DNA of 64,000 nucleotides from Alphaproteobacteria bacterium (lineage in GTDB: Bacteria; Pseudomonadota; Alphaproteobacteria; Thalassobaculales; Thalassobaculaceae), in contig JANSYS010000017.1 in assembly GCA_024742275.1 (NCBI GenBank), forward strand, positions 1 to 64,000, given 5' to 3'. Under the pieces are notes generated by a model that was not told where the DNA came from, searched no databases, and saw only the letters and a program-made list of their open reading frames with translations. The translations under genes and the position numbers were made by a program. Position 1 is the first letter of the stretch. Each line of letters begins with the position of its first letter. Positions 17,575 through 26,657 of this stretch are shown here, piece after piece.

Positions 17575-18864
17575 TCAGTGGGCCACGCCGGCGGCGCCAT
17601 GCTCGTCGACAAGGTAACCCGTACGGAACCTGTCGAGAGAAAACGGTGCGGCGAGCGCGTTCGGGCGGTCGTGGGCGATCAGATCGGCGAAGACATGGCC
17701 GGAACCGGGCGTCGCCTTGAACCCGCCCGTGCCCCAACCGCAATTGAAGTAGAGGCCGGGGATCGGCGTCTTGGAGATGATCGGCGAGGCGTCCGGGCAG
17801 GTGTCAACGATCCCACCCCACTGCCGCAACATCCGCAGCCGTGAGGTGATCGGATAGAGCTCGACCGTTGCGGCCATAAGATGTTCGGGGTGGTTCGGCG
17901 ACCCGCGCTGGGCATAGGAGTTGTAGGAATCCGTCCCGGCGCCCAACACCAACTCGCCCTTGTCCGACTGGCTGATATACATGTGGACGGCGTTCGACAT
18001 TACGACCTTGTCGATACACGGCTTGATCGGTTCCGATACCAGCGCCTGGAGCGGCCGCGCCTGGATTGGCAGCATGAAACCCGCCATCTCTGCCAGCACG
18101 CCGGAATGGCCGGCGGGGACGCAGCCGACCTTGTTCGCGGCGATGAAGCCGCGGGTGGTCTGGACCCCGACGATGTGGCCGGCCGGCGCGCGCTCGAACC
18201 CGGTGACCTCGCAATTCTGGATGATGTCGACGCCGAGTTCGTCGGCAGCGCGGGCGTAGCCCCAGGCGACCGCGTCGTGGCGCGCGGTGCCGCCGCGCTT
18301 CTGCAGGATTCCGCCCTTCACCGGATAGCGGATGTTGGGGTCGATGTTGATGATCGGAACCAGCCGCTTGATCTCGTCCGGCAGCACCAGTTCGATATCG
18401 ACGCCGTTCAGCCGGATCGCCTCGTATCGCCGGCGCATCTCGCGCCATTCGTGCTCGCTGTGGGCGAGGTTGATCACGCCGCGTTGGCTGAACATGACGT
18501 TGAAGTTGATTTCCTGGCTCATGCCCTCCCAGAGTTTGAGCGCATGCTCGTAGAGCTTGATCGACTCGTCCCAGAGATAGCCCGAGCGGATGATGGTGGT
18601 GTTGCGTCCGGTATTGCCGCCGCCGATCCAGCCCTTCTCCAGGACCGCGATGTTGCGCACGCCATGCAGCTTCGCGAGGTAGTAGGCGGTGGTCAGGCCG
18701 TGCCCGCCGCCGCCGACGATCACCACATCATAGGCCTTCTTCGGCTCCGGCGACCGCCAGGCTTGCTGCCAGCCCTCGTGGTAGCCGAGCGCGTTCCGCG
18801 CCAGCGCGAAGATGGAATAGCGTTGCTTGGTGGTCGGCCCCAGCCGACCGGCGCTCGCGGCCAT
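17575..18864 (-). CDS. soxB: Sarcosine oxidase beta subunit
   Basis: The 429-residue flavoprotein has a DAO-type FAD domain with [19 protein letters not shown] and [24 protein letters not shown]. It matches the heterotetrameric SoxB, which carries noncovalent FAD and covalent FMN and oxidises sarcosine. [19 protein letters not shown] and [15 protein letters not shown] are typical C-terminal blocks. It leads the operon soxBDAG. GGGAGA lies upstream of the ATG at 18864. Confidence 0.95.
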   Translation of the reverse strand: MAASAGRLGPTTKQRYSIFALARNALGYHEGWQQAWRSPEPKKAYDVVIVGGGGHGLTTAYYLAKLHGVRNIAVLEKGWIGGGNTGRNTTIIRSGYLWDESIKLYEHALKLWEGMSQEINFNVMFSQRGVINLAHSEHEWREMRRRYEAIRLNGVDIELVLPDEIKRLVPIINIDPNIRYPVKGGILQKRGGTARHDAVAWGYARAADELGVDIIQNCEVTGFERAPAGHIVGVQTTRGFIAANKVGCVPAGHSGVLAEMAGFMLPIQARPLQALVSEPIKPCIDKVVMSNAVHMYISQSDKGELVLGAGTDSYNSYAQRGSPNHPEHLMAATVELYPITSRLRMLRQWGGIVDTCPDASPIISKTPIPGLYFNCGWGTGGFKATPGSGHVFADLIAHDRPNALAAPFSLDRFRTGYLVDEHGAAGVAH

Positions 18865-19051
18865 GCGTCATCTCCCGGACGAAAAAGCAATCATGCACGC
18901 GGTTCGATCCAGCGTCAGCGGGCACATTATCGCTGCCCGACGCCGAGGTTTTTCCCGGTGCGACGGCGTACGTCGGTTTCGGGTGGATGCGTCGGGATCA
19001 AGACCCCATGGACGTCGTGTCGCACCCGCCCTCTGGACCGGCGCGACGCCA

Positions 19052-19978
19052 TCAGAAGTTCGCCCAATCCGGCTTGTGCGGAATCACCGTGGCCTCCGCC
19101 GCGGTCAGCGGGTCACCGGAGCGCAAAGCCTCGTCCAGGCGGTTCAGGCGGATCATGGCTAGGCCCATGCCACCGCCCTCGCTCCCGCCGCCGTTGTTGG
19201 CGACGACGCTGCGCACCTCGCCGGCCTCGCGGCCGTCCAGGGTAATCTCGGTGCCGGGGGCGGGCAGGGGGCCGTTGATGATGACCGGCATGAGCCGGCG
19301 CTTGACCAGACCGCGATACTTCGTCCGGGCCGTCAGCTCTTGGCCCATGTAGCAACCCTTGTCGAAATCCACACCGCCGAGCTCCTCGAAACCGGCCTCG
19401 AGGAGCACGGTCTTCTCCACCGCCATGTCGCGCGATCCGTCCGGCAGTCCCAAGGACACACGCCGCCGGTCATAGGCGTCGCGGTCTGTGGCGCCCAGTC
19501 CGGCCGCTTCGAGAGCGGCGGTTCCGGCGACGCGAGGCAGGAGAACCCGGACGCCGGCATCCCCATGGCGCGGGTCGACGAAGGCGATCCCCTCGGCGAA
19601 GGCGCCGGCCGCTCCGCGGTCGGCCGGCAGCGTGAACGTATCGAGCGCGCCCGCCCCGAAGACGGCGGCTACCATCCAACTGTCGGAGTCGAAGGAAAGC
19701 TCGATCTTAGAGCGCAGTTTGTACAGACGCAGCTTGCGGAAGAACTCATCCAGTCGGTCGGCGGCCGTCTCGATCAGCAAGGCGTCGCCGGTCTCGATCA
19801 GGAAGAAATCGTAAAGGAACTTGCCCTGCGGCGTCAGGAAGGCGCCGTAGCCCGCCCTGTCCGGCGTCACCTTGAGCACATCGTTGGACACCAGTCCCTG
19901 AAGGAAACTCGCCCTGTCCTCGCCGCTGACGCGGATGACGCCGCGATCGTCGAACACATGGAAATACGCGTTGGCCAT
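19052..19978 (-). CDS. ygfZ: YgfZ-type folate-binding protein
   Basis: The 308-residue protein has the GcvT-like fold of YgfZ. The signature KGCYMGQE (K-G-C-Y-x-G-Q-E) is present and includes the functional cysteine. YgfZ binds folate and assists repair or assembly of Fe-S enzymes such as MiaB. GGAGG lies seven bases before the ATG. It is 187 bp upstream of soxB on the same strand, so it could be cotranscribed, and the folate link to sarcosine oxidase may not be chance. Confidence 0.92.
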   Translation of the reverse strand: MANAYFHVFDDRGVIRVSGEDRASFLQGLVSNDVLKVTPDRAGYGAFLTPQGKFLYDFFLIETGDALLIETAADRLDEFFRKLRLYKLRSKIELSFDSDSWMVAAVFGAGALDTFTLPADRGAAGAFAEGIAFVDPRHGDAGVRVLLPRVAGTAALEAAGLGATDRDAYDRRRVSLGLPDGSRDMAVEKTVLLEAGFEELGGVDFDKGCYMGQELTARTKYRGLVKRRLMPVIINGPLPAPGTEITLDGREAGEVRSVVANNGGGSEGGGMGLAMIRLNRLDEALRSGDPLTAAEATVIPHKPDWANF

Positions 19979-20123
19979 TCAATCCTCCAGTCGGCCTCTA
20001 GAGGTAGGCCGGGCCGCCGTCCCCCGCAAGAGCCGGGCCCGACCCGTCGGCAAGACGACGGTGTTCCGTTGCCACGGCGCGGGAGCGTGGTCACACTCTT
20101 CGCCGACTCACCAGGAGACAACC

Positions 20124-21074
20124 ATGACAGAGACGACCGATCCGATGGTACGCCCCCGCTACACGGGCATTCCGACCTTCATGCGGGCGCCGTTCTCGGA
20201 AGACTGGGACGGTCTCGACATAGCCATGATCGGCGTCCCCTATGACGGCGGCGTGACCAACCGTCCGGGATCGCGTCACGGACCGCGGGAGGTTCGAAAC
20301 GCCTCCACCATGATGCGACGGATCAATCAGGCGACAGGCGTCTGCCCCTACGATCTGGCGCGGATCGCGGATATCGGCGACTGCATCGTGGAACGGCCGT
20401 TCCAACTCGAAGGAGCCCACGAAGAAATCGACGGCTTCTACCGAAGGGTGGTCGAAGCCGGGCTGATTCCGCTATCGGTCGGCGGCGACCACTCGATATC
20501 GCTCCCGATCCTGCGCCAGATCGGCCGCGACAGGCCCGTCGGCATGATCCACATCGATGCTCATGCGGATACCGGCGACGACTACCTTGGCTCGCGCTTT
20601 CACCACGGCGCCCCGTTCCGCCGGGCAGCTGAGCAGGGCGTGCTCGACCCGAAACGGACCATCCAGATCGGTATCCGTGGCGGCATCAATGACCGGGCGC
20701 AGTGGTCCTTCAGCCACGAGAGCGGCATGCGGGTCATCTACATGCATGAGATTCCCGCAATGGGACTGGACACGGTGATCGCCGAAGCTCTCCGGGTGGC
20801 GGGCGACGGGCCGACCTATCTCAGCTTCGACATCGATGCCTGCGACCCGGCCTATGCGCCCGGAACCGGCACACCGGAATTTGGCGGCTTCACCGCGGCG
20901 GAATCGCTGCAGCTTCTGCGCGGTTTGTCCGGCGTGAACTTCGTCGGCGCCGACATGGTCGAAGTGGCGCCGCCGTTCGATCCGAGCGGCAATACCGCCC
21001 TGCTGGGCGCGACCATCCTGTTCGAGGAGCTTTGCCTGCTGGCCGAGACCGTGTCCCGCCGATCCGAGCGGTGA
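20124..21074 (+). CDS. Ureohydrolase (agmatinase or guanidino-acid hydrolase)
   Basis: The 316-residue protein is a binuclear-manganese ureohydrolase. Metal ligands are in GGDHSIS, HIDAHADTGDD and SFDIDACDPAYAPGTG. The loop FHHGAPFRRA and the N-terminal IPTFMRAPF resemble guanidinobutyrase/guanidinopropionase (GbuA/GpuA) of Pseudomonas at least as much as agmatinase SpeB, so the substrate is uncertain. The product would be urea and an amine or amino acid. The ATG at 20124 has AGGAGA seven bases upstream. It is monocistronic and convergent with a lipoprotein gene. Confidence 0.88.
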   Translation: MTETTDPMVRPRYTGIPTFMRAPFSEDWDGLDIAMIGVPYDGGVTNRPGSRHGPREVRNASTMMRRINQATGVCPYDLARIADIGDCIVERPFQLEGAHEEIDGFYRRVVEAGLIPLSVGGDHSISLPILRQIGRDRPVGMIHIDAHADTGDDYLGSRFHHGAPFRRAAEQGVLDPKRTIQIGIRGGINDRAQWSFSHESGMRVIYMHEIPAMGLDTVIAEALRVAGDGPTYLSFDIDACDPAYAPGTGTPEFGGFTAAESLQLLRGLSGVNFVGADMVEVAPPFDPSGNTALLGATILFEELCLLAETVSRRSER

Positions 21075-21095
21075 TCGGCCCCGCTCGCGATGCGG

Positions 21096-21698
21096 TTAGT
21101 TCGACGCGATCTGCATGCGCGCTTTCTCGTACTCCTCGCGGCTGATCTCGCCGCGCAGGAACTGAGCCATGAGGTTCTGGAGGTCGCCTTCAGGCGCCGC
21201 CGGCGTGGCCGATCTTGAAGCGGTGGACCGTTGGGGCGGTGCGGCGGCGTTCGATGTCTGCGACGCCGACGCGGTCTCGGTGCTCGCCGTATCTTCCGGC
21301 GACCGTTCGCGGCCTATCTCCTCCTCGGCCATCGCCACCGTGTAGGGAACGGGGGGTTCGCGTCCGGTCTGCCGCGCCAGGTCGGCCAAGTGTTTGTTGC
21401 GTGCCTCGAAGGCCCGGTTCTCCGTCGCCGCCGCGTCCTTCGCATCGATCGCCAAGAGAATGGGCGCGAACAGCAGCACACCGGCTGCGCCCATCATGAC
21501 GTTGCGATCGCTGGTGGTGGCGGATTCCCGGGCCAACGACACCATCGTTCGGTTTATTCCCCGGACCTCGGCGGCGATGTCGGCGCAGCTTAATTTGGCG
21601 TCGGTCGGTTTATAGGCCGAGACCGGTACCGGATCCCGCCCCGCGCAGGCGCCCAGGACCGTTGCCGCAGCCAACGCGGCCATCGCCCTTCGTCTCAT
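21096..21698 (-). CDS. Putative lipoprotein with SHOCT-like C-terminus
   Basis: The 200-residue protein has a lipobox LGAC at residues 15-18 after an Arg-rich, alanine-rich signal. A hydrophobic stretch at about 70-84 (GAAGVLLFAPILLAID) is followed by a charged helix and a Ser/Thr/Ala-rich linker (about 133-170). The C-terminus LMAQFLRGEISREEYEKARMQIA resembles SHOCT oligomerisation motifs. No function is known. It lies divergently 160 to 180 bp from the caspase-like gene that opens the unusual plus-strand cluster, so shared regulation is possible. Confidence 0.7.
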   Translation of the reverse strand: MRRRAMAALAAATVLGACAGRDPVPVSAYKPTDAKLSCADIAAEVRGINRTMVSLARESATTSDRNVMMGAAGVLLFAPILLAIDAKDAAATENRAFEARNKHLADLARQTGREPPVPYTVAMAEEEIGRERSPEDTASTETASASQTSNAAAPPQRSTASRSATPAAPEGDLQNLMAQFLRGEISREEYEKARMQIASN

Positions 21699-21881
21699 TC
21701 TCAGCCCCTTCTCGAGACAACGGTGACACGGAGTCTGGCCAAGCCCTCAAGGCGGTTCAAGGTTCAAAATTCCTTTATGGTTGAGGATCTGTGAAAAAAA
21801 GCTCTCTGTGCGTGCCATGAGCCGCTCGGTTCGCTAGAGTTCACGGTACCCTGATGATTGTCGATGACGAGGCGGTCTCGA

Positions 21882-23201
21882 ATGTTGCGCTCCGCCAATC
21901 TCGCCGCCGCCATTCTTGTCGCCGCCATGCTGGCGGGCGTGCTGTCTGTCGTGCCGGCAATGGCGTTGGACGCGGACAAGGTCGGTCTGTCCTCCGGGGC
22001 TCTCTCCTCCGGGGCTCTGTCCACCGGGGCTCCGCCTGCCGGGGGCTCGGCGGCGCCGGTGACGAGCCCGGCCGAACCGTCGCCGCAGAGGTACGGCGCG
22101 CGGGAGAACCACGACGCGATCGCCGTCGTTATCGGCAACCGCGCCTACGGGCATGGTCTGCCGGAGGTTCGCTATGCCGAAAACGATGCGGAGGCGGTCC
22201 GGCGGTTCCTCGTAGACCGGCTTGGCTACCGGCCTGGCAACGTCATCGATCTGCGCAATGCCTCGCAGGCGGAGATGTTGTCTGTCTTCGGCAGTGACGC
22301 GGATCATCGTGGCAAGCTCTGGGCATGGATACGGCCCGGGCTGTCCGATCTGTTCGTGTATTACTCCGGTCACGGCGTGCCGGGATTGAGGGATCGGCGC
22401 GGCTACCTGCTACCGGTCGATGCCGATCCGGCGACACCGGAGATCAATGGCTATTCCCTCGATCTGATGCTGTCCAATCTGGCCAAACTGAATGCCCGGT
22501 CGACGATCGTGATGATCGACGCCTGCTTCTCCGGAAGTTCCGCCGCCGGATGGCTGATTCGGTCGGCCTCGCCCGTCTACGTGCGGGCCGCCGCTCCGCC
22601 GGATCCTGGCGGCATGACCATCGTGACGGCCGCCAGGGGTGATCAGGTGGCGAGTTGGGACGATGCCGCGCGGCTCGGCCTGTTCACCCGCCACATGCTG
22701 GACGCGCTGGCCGGCGGTGCCGCCGATCGCGGCCGCGGCGGAAACGGCGACGGCGCCGTCTCCCTGTCGGAGTTGGAGGCCTATTTGGACGACGAGATGA
22801 CCTATGCCGCCCGGCGTCTGTTCCGCCGGGTTCAGCAGGCCAGCATCCTCGGTGATCCGGCGTCGGTTCTCGTTGAGCGGCTGCCAGCCGATACCGCTTC
22901 TCCGGCATGGCGGGAGCCGGCGGCGCCGGTTCCCGTGCCGCTTCGAGGTGGAGTCGCGACCCCGGCGATCGCGGTATCCGGAATCCGGAGACCCATGACC
23001 GTCGACGAGGCCGAGGCCTTTCTGGCGGCGAACTGGGAAGAAGTGCGGACCGTCATCTTCTCGTTCTACGCGCGGGAAGGATCGGTGTGGGATCTCCGCG
23101 GCAATCCTCCCATCGTCGAGTTCGCGGAGCGCATGCGATCCATCGACCGGCACGAGGTCGTGCAGGTCGCCGAAAATCGCGTCGACCTGGCGATCTCTTA
23201 A
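21882..23201 (+). CDS. Exported caspase-like (peptidase C14) protein
   Basis: The 439-residue protein begins with a signal peptide (residues 1 to about 29, AMALD cleavage region). A linker with repeated LSSGA/LSTGA units precedes a caspase-fold domain (about 75-270). The catalytic His lies in YYSGHG (His164) and the Cys in DACFSG (Cys215). NGDGAVSLSELEAYL (about 287-302) has the spacing of an EF-hand-like calcium loop, which is common in bacterial C14 proteins. A 60-residue C-terminal domain follows. The protein is thus probably periplasmic and possibly calcium-dependent. The ATG at 21882 is chosen for GAGGCGG upstream; ATG 21864 and TTG 21858 are alternatives. Confidence 0.85.
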   Translation: MLRSANLAAAILVAAMLAGVLSVVPAMALDADKVGLSSGALSSGALSTGAPPAGGSAAPVTSPAEPSPQRYGARENHDAIAVVIGNRAYGHGLPEVRYAENDAEAVRRFLVDRLGYRPGNVIDLRNASQAEMLSVFGSDADHRGKLWAWIRPGLSDLFVYYSGHGVPGLRDRRGYLLPVDADPATPEINGYSLDLMLSNLAKLNARSTIVMIDACFSGSSAAGWLIRSASPVYVRAAAPPDPGGMTIVTAARGDQVASWDDAARLGLFTRHMLDALAGGAADRGRGGNGDGAVSLSELEAYLDDEMTYAARRLFRRVQQASILGDPASVLVERLPADTASPAWREPAAPVPVPLRGGVATPAIAVSGIRRPMTVDEAEAFLAANWEEVRTVIFSFYAREGSVWDLRGNPPIVEFAERMRSIDRHEVVQVAENRVDLAIS

Positions 23202-23293
23202 CGTTGGTCAGGCGGCAGCATCGAGGCCACCGCGGCAGCGACGGTCCGGCTGAGGCTAGACGGCAATGGTGTGGCGGTGGAGAGGATGTAGCG

Positions 23294-24931
23294 ATGAGCG
23301 GTCGGTCGGCTCCCCTGCGCCGCTTGGCGCTGCTGACGGTTGTTCTCCTTTGGGCTTCAGCGCAGTCCGCGCGGGCGTCGGATGGCGTCACTCGGGCGCT
23401 GATTGAACCGGCGGCCCGCATCTGGGCTTCCATGCCAAGCGGAAGCCGGATTGCCGTCGCGCCGATAGACCCGGATACGAGCGGCTTGCCGGACGCGTTA
23501 CTGATCGAGGTGGAACGGTCCTTCGCCGCCGCCCTGCTCGCCACCGCGCCAACCGGAAGCGCGGTGTCCAGCCGTCGCGATCTCCCGATGGCTTGGGAGG
23601 AAGCGGAGAGTTTTACGCAGGGCGCCGCCGCCGGATTGCTCGCCCAGGCGGCGGTCGACGCCGTGGCCGTGGCGTCGGTTGCCGAGCAGGCGGACGGTGT
23701 GACGCTCTCAGCCGTTCTGTTGGCCGTGCGTGGAGAGGCCGTCGGCGATGTCCTCGCGACGATGGCGCCAACCGCCCTGGCGCTGGAGATGGGGGCGCTG
23801 GGTCTGGCGGGTGCCGAGGCCGGCGCCCGGCGATTGGGCGTGGCGTTGGCTGAAGGATTGCGCGCCTCCGTCGACCCGAGCGCGGCTTTCACGGTGCGCG
23901 TGCATACGGCCGGTGATCGCGGCGCTGCCGGGCAATGGTTCGCCGCTCTCGTCGCCGAGCATATCTCCCGACGACTTGCGCAGGCGCCGCCCTATATGCC
24001 GCATCCGTTGCGAAGCCTGGGAAGCGTGCCTGCCCCGCGGACGGTCGTGCTCGAGCTCGCGCTGTGGGATCACGGAGATCGGTTGGACATCCACGGAAGG
24101 GCGTCCATGGGCGAGGTGGCGGCCCGGTCGTCGGTCCGTATCGCGGTCCGGTCGATACCGCGCAGTTTCCTGCCGTTGACGCGCTACGGTGGGCGGGTGG
24201 GCCTTGGACTGCAGCAGGCGGTCGGGTCCTTCGAGCCGCAGGCGCCGACGGATCGGCGGGAGGTTCTGTTCGCCGCGCGTGTCCTCGCTCGCGCGGCCCT
24301 GATCGACCGGACGCTCGGGTCCGGTGGAGGCGACCGGAGGGGCCGGGGCCACGCCGATCTGACGGCGGCGATGGGGCGTCTCGCCAAGGGTATCCCGCAT
24401 GAGGAGGTTTGGCACGACGAGTGGGCGTCCGCGCCTGCTGCAGCCCAGACTCTTCGTGCGCGGATGTCGCCGATCGGCGGCGGTGAGGCGCCGATACTGG
24501 AGGCGTCGATCGAGCGTGCGGTCTACCGAGCCGGTGAGAGAATGGGCGTGCGGGTTCTGGTGCGGGGGGGCCGGGCTCATGTAGCCGTCTTCGTCTGGCA
24601 GGCGGACGATACGGTGGTCCGTATTGCGCCCTGGCAGGAGGCCGCCCTCAGGGTCGAAGCGGCGCAGCGCACCGATCTTTCCGGACCTGGAGATCCGGAG
24701 ATTGCGCCCGCTCCCTTGCCCGGGTCGCAGGAAACCGTCGAGGCTGTCATCGTGGTCGCAAGCGCGCTGCCGTTCTCCGCCGATGCGCTGGCGCCGCTCG
24801 CTGGTGAGACCGCGTCGGACAGCCTTGCCGGAGCAGTCGAGATGAGCGCGTTCTTGGACATGCTTGCCGGGTTGGATCTGACGCGCACCAGCCTTGCCGT
24901 CCTGCCCTACCGGGTTCGTGCCACGGACTAG
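23294..24931 (+). CDS. Exported protein with CsgG/FlgO-like region and DUF4384-like end
   Basis: The 545-residue protein has a signal peptide (about 1-29, ending SARAS). The first part, with SRIAVAPIDPDTSGLPDALLIEVERSF, resembles the GxxIAVxPF and helix pattern of CsgG/FlgO-type proteins. The C-terminal part, with ERAVYRAGERMGVRVLVRGG and AVFVWQADDTVVRIAP, resembles DUF4384, a domain often found with caspase-like or CHAT proteins. It follows the caspase-like gene by 92 bp. An overlapping longer frame from 22907 is only a shadow of the caspase gene. No catalytic motif is visible. Role unknown; periplasmic or outer-membrane partner of the neighbouring proteins is inferred. Confidence 0.7.
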   Translation: MSGRSAPLRRLALLTVVLLWASAQSARASDGVTRALIEPAARIWASMPSGSRIAVAPIDPDTSGLPDALLIEVERSFAAALLATAPTGSAVSSRRDLPMAWEEAESFTQGAAAGLLAQAAVDAVAVASVAEQADGVTLSAVLLAVRGEAVGDVLATMAPTALALEMGALGLAGAEAGARRLGVALAEGLRASVDPSAAFTVRVHTAGDRGAAGQWFAALVAEHISRRLAQAPPYMPHPLRSLGSVPAPRTVVLELALWDHGDRLDIHGRASMGEVAARSSVRIAVRSIPRSFLPLTRYGGRVGLGLQQAVGSFEPQAPTDRREVLFAARVLARAALIDRTLGSGGGDRRGRGHADLTAAMGRLAKGIPHEEVWHDEWASAPAAAQTLRARMSPIGGGEAPILEASIERAVYRAGERMGVRVLVRGGRAHVAVFVWQADDTVVRIAPWQEAALRVEAAQRTDLSGPGDPEIAPAPLPGSQETVEAVIVVASALPFSADALAPLAGETASDSLAGAVEMSAFLDMLAGLDLTRTSLAVLPYRVRATD

Positions 24932-24954
24932 AGATGCCGAAAATACGATCATTG

Positions 24955-24987
24955 AGTGTGCAATCCTGAGTCGGCACACTTTGGTTT
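24955..24987 (+). terminator. Possible weak terminator inside the cluster
   Basis: AGTGTGC (24955-24961) can pair with GCACACT (24974-24980) around a 12-base loop, followed by TTGGTTT. It lies just after the DUF4384-like gene. The long loop and broken T-run make it a weak candidate, more likely an attenuating element than a full stop. Confidence 0.3.
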
Positions 24988-25056
24988 CGGGATGGTGTGC
25001 CAGAAACTCCATCTGCATCTGCCATGACCGGGGCGACAGCGGACGGGAGGATGGCA

Positions 25057-26043
25057 ATGGCGACGATGGGGACGACGATGGCCGCTCGGACCGCGCTGCT
25101 GCTGATCGCGGGCGTCATGCTGCTCTCCTGCGCCTCGGCGCCGACTCAATCGCGGGCTCAGGAAACGGGCGCGCCCGCCTCCGGTCTGGGGTTCGAGACG
25201 GGACCCTTGAGCGTCATGGTGCTGGGAGAGGACGCGCATCCGAGCCTTCTGCCACGCGACGATCCAGCCTTCCGACGGGTCGTCTCGGAACTCCAGGCCG
25301 CGATGGATCGTCGGGGTTTTCGGGTTGTGGACGCGGCCGCGGTCGCCGCCGAGCTCGGTTGGAAATCCGGCGGAACCGGCGACAGGGTGGATGCGCTGGA
25401 GGCGGCCAGGCTGGCCAATGCCAGCGGTAGCGCGGCGACGCGCGTCCAGGCCGTCGTTCTCTTCCGGATTGAGAGCATCTATCGCGACCTGCGCTACACC
25501 ACCAGGATCGACCTGACCCTTTCGGGCGAGATTTATGACGTCCGCAGCAATCGTTTCCTGGGTGCGTTCGACCTGCCAACCGAGACCGTCAGCACGGCCG
25601 GGAGCTGCGTGACGTCGACCTGCGCGTCGAATGCGGTGGGCGGCCGGGCCCGCGATCTTGCTGTCGATCTTGGGGCGGTTCTGGCTCGCCGACTCGCCTA
25701 CCTTGCGCCGCCTGCCGGCACCGTCACCGGCGGCAAGCGGCTTCACGAGTCGGTCTATACGGTAACGTTCCGCCAGCTCTCCACCGAGGACGCCCTGTCG
25801 ATCATCGGAGTCATGACCGACGGCTTTCCGGGTTATCGCAGCCATGACCTGATGCGCGGCGGCGTGGCGCTGCGTCGGTACCAGTACGTAAGCACGGCGA
25901 GCGTGGCCGAGATCGAGCGCTGGCTCACACTCCTGCTGGTGGATATGGATCTCGATCCACAGCGCCAAGTCTTTCTCGGTGTTCGCGGCTCGGACATTTG
26001 GATCGAACGGTTGACCCCGGGTGGAGCGCGTAGCGTGGATTGA
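25057..26043 (+). CDS. Lipoprotein with CsgG/FlgO-like fold
   Basis: About 328 residues. A lipobox LLSCAS follows a hydrophobic signal. The mature part starts LSVMVLGEDAHPSLLPRDD and continues with an alternating strand-helix pattern (ELQAAMDRRGFRVVDAAAVAAELG, then TRIDLTLSGEIYDVRSNRFLG), as seen in LPP20/FlgO/CsgG-type lipoproteins. A cysteine pair, SCVTSTC, may form a disulphide. The C-terminal 80 residues are a separate small domain (VTFRQLSTEDALSIIGVM). GGGAGG lies six bases before the ATG at 25057; ATG 25051 and 25024 are alternatives. Probably an outer-membrane-anchored component. Confidence 0.65.
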   Translation: MATMGTTMAARTALLLIAGVMLLSCASAPTQSRAQETGAPASGLGFETGPLSVMVLGEDAHPSLLPRDDPAFRRVVSELQAAMDRRGFRVVDAAAVAAELGWKSGGTGDRVDALEAARLANASGSAATRVQAVVLFRIESIYRDLRYTTRIDLTLSGEIYDVRSNRFLGAFDLPTETVSTAGSCVTSTCASNAVGGRARDLAVDLGAVLARRLAYLAPPAGTVTGGKRLHESVYTVTFRQLSTEDALSIIGVMTDGFPGYRSHDLMRGGVALRRYQYVSTASVAEIERWLTLLLVDMDLDPQRQVFLGVRGSDIWIERLTPGGARSVD

Positions 26044-26234
26044 TCCTGTCCGGGCCATCTTTGGACGTTTTCTCGCCATCATTTTCCGACTGAGTCGCCG
26101 CGGATTGTTGCGGCACCGTCGGTCTCGCCCCTGCCGTCGGAGCGCCGGCGGACGGATACGGCGTCCCAAGCGTTGCAGGGAAAACCGGCCCGGCCCTTCC
26201 ATAAGCGATCTGAGACCGGCCGAAGGAGGTTCCC

Positions 26235-26657
26235 ATGGACGACACCGCCGCCAGTGGCGCCTTGAGCGAGATCGCGCTCGCCTTGGCGATGGCGTTTTTC
26301 TGCCTCCTGGTCTTGACCCTTGTCTCCGTCGGCGATCCGGCCGGAGGAGGAGCCCTGTCGGCGGCGCCCCGCATCGACACTGCGGAACGGGGCGGGACGG
26401 ACCGCCCGGTCGCCGACAACGAGACCCTGATCATCTTCCACAACGGCCGCTTCCTAGACCACGACGCGGTCGCGCTGGATCCGGCGACGCTGCCTGACGG
26501 CCCGCTCGTGCTCGCGGTAGACCCCGCTCTGTCGGTTGACGCGGTTCTCGCGGCGCGGGCCGTGACGAATGAGGCGTCCGTCACCGTCACGACCCTGGAT
26601 TCGGCCTGGGTCCGCCGGCTAGCCGGTGGGAGCTCTGGCGCCGGAGAGGCACGATGA
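26235..26657 (+). CDS. Single-pass membrane protein, possibly ExbD-like
   Basis: The 140-residue protein has one transmembrane helix at about residues 13-31 after a short N-terminus and then a small domain (about 60-130). The topology and size recall ExbD/TolR, and VLAVDPALSVDAVLAARAV resembles the periplasmic ExbD segment, but the conserved membrane aspartate of ExbD is absent. AAGGAGG precedes the ATG at ideal distance. The stop overlaps the lytic transglycosylase start (ATGA), so the two are coupled. ExbD similarity is only an impression. Confidence 0.6.
   Translation: MDDTAASGALSEIALALAMAFFCLLVLTLVSVGDPAGGGALSAAPRIDTAERGGTDRPVADNETLIIFHNGRFLDHDAVALDPATLPDGPLVLAVDPALSVDAVLAARAVTNEASVTVTTLDSAWVRRLAGGSSGAGEAR

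Noticed and set aside
22000-22045. Short tandem repeat in the caspase-like gene
   Set aside because: The repeat of about 15 bases encodes LSSGA/LSTGA in a flexible linker after the signal peptide. It is best explained as linker length variation, not as a separate element.
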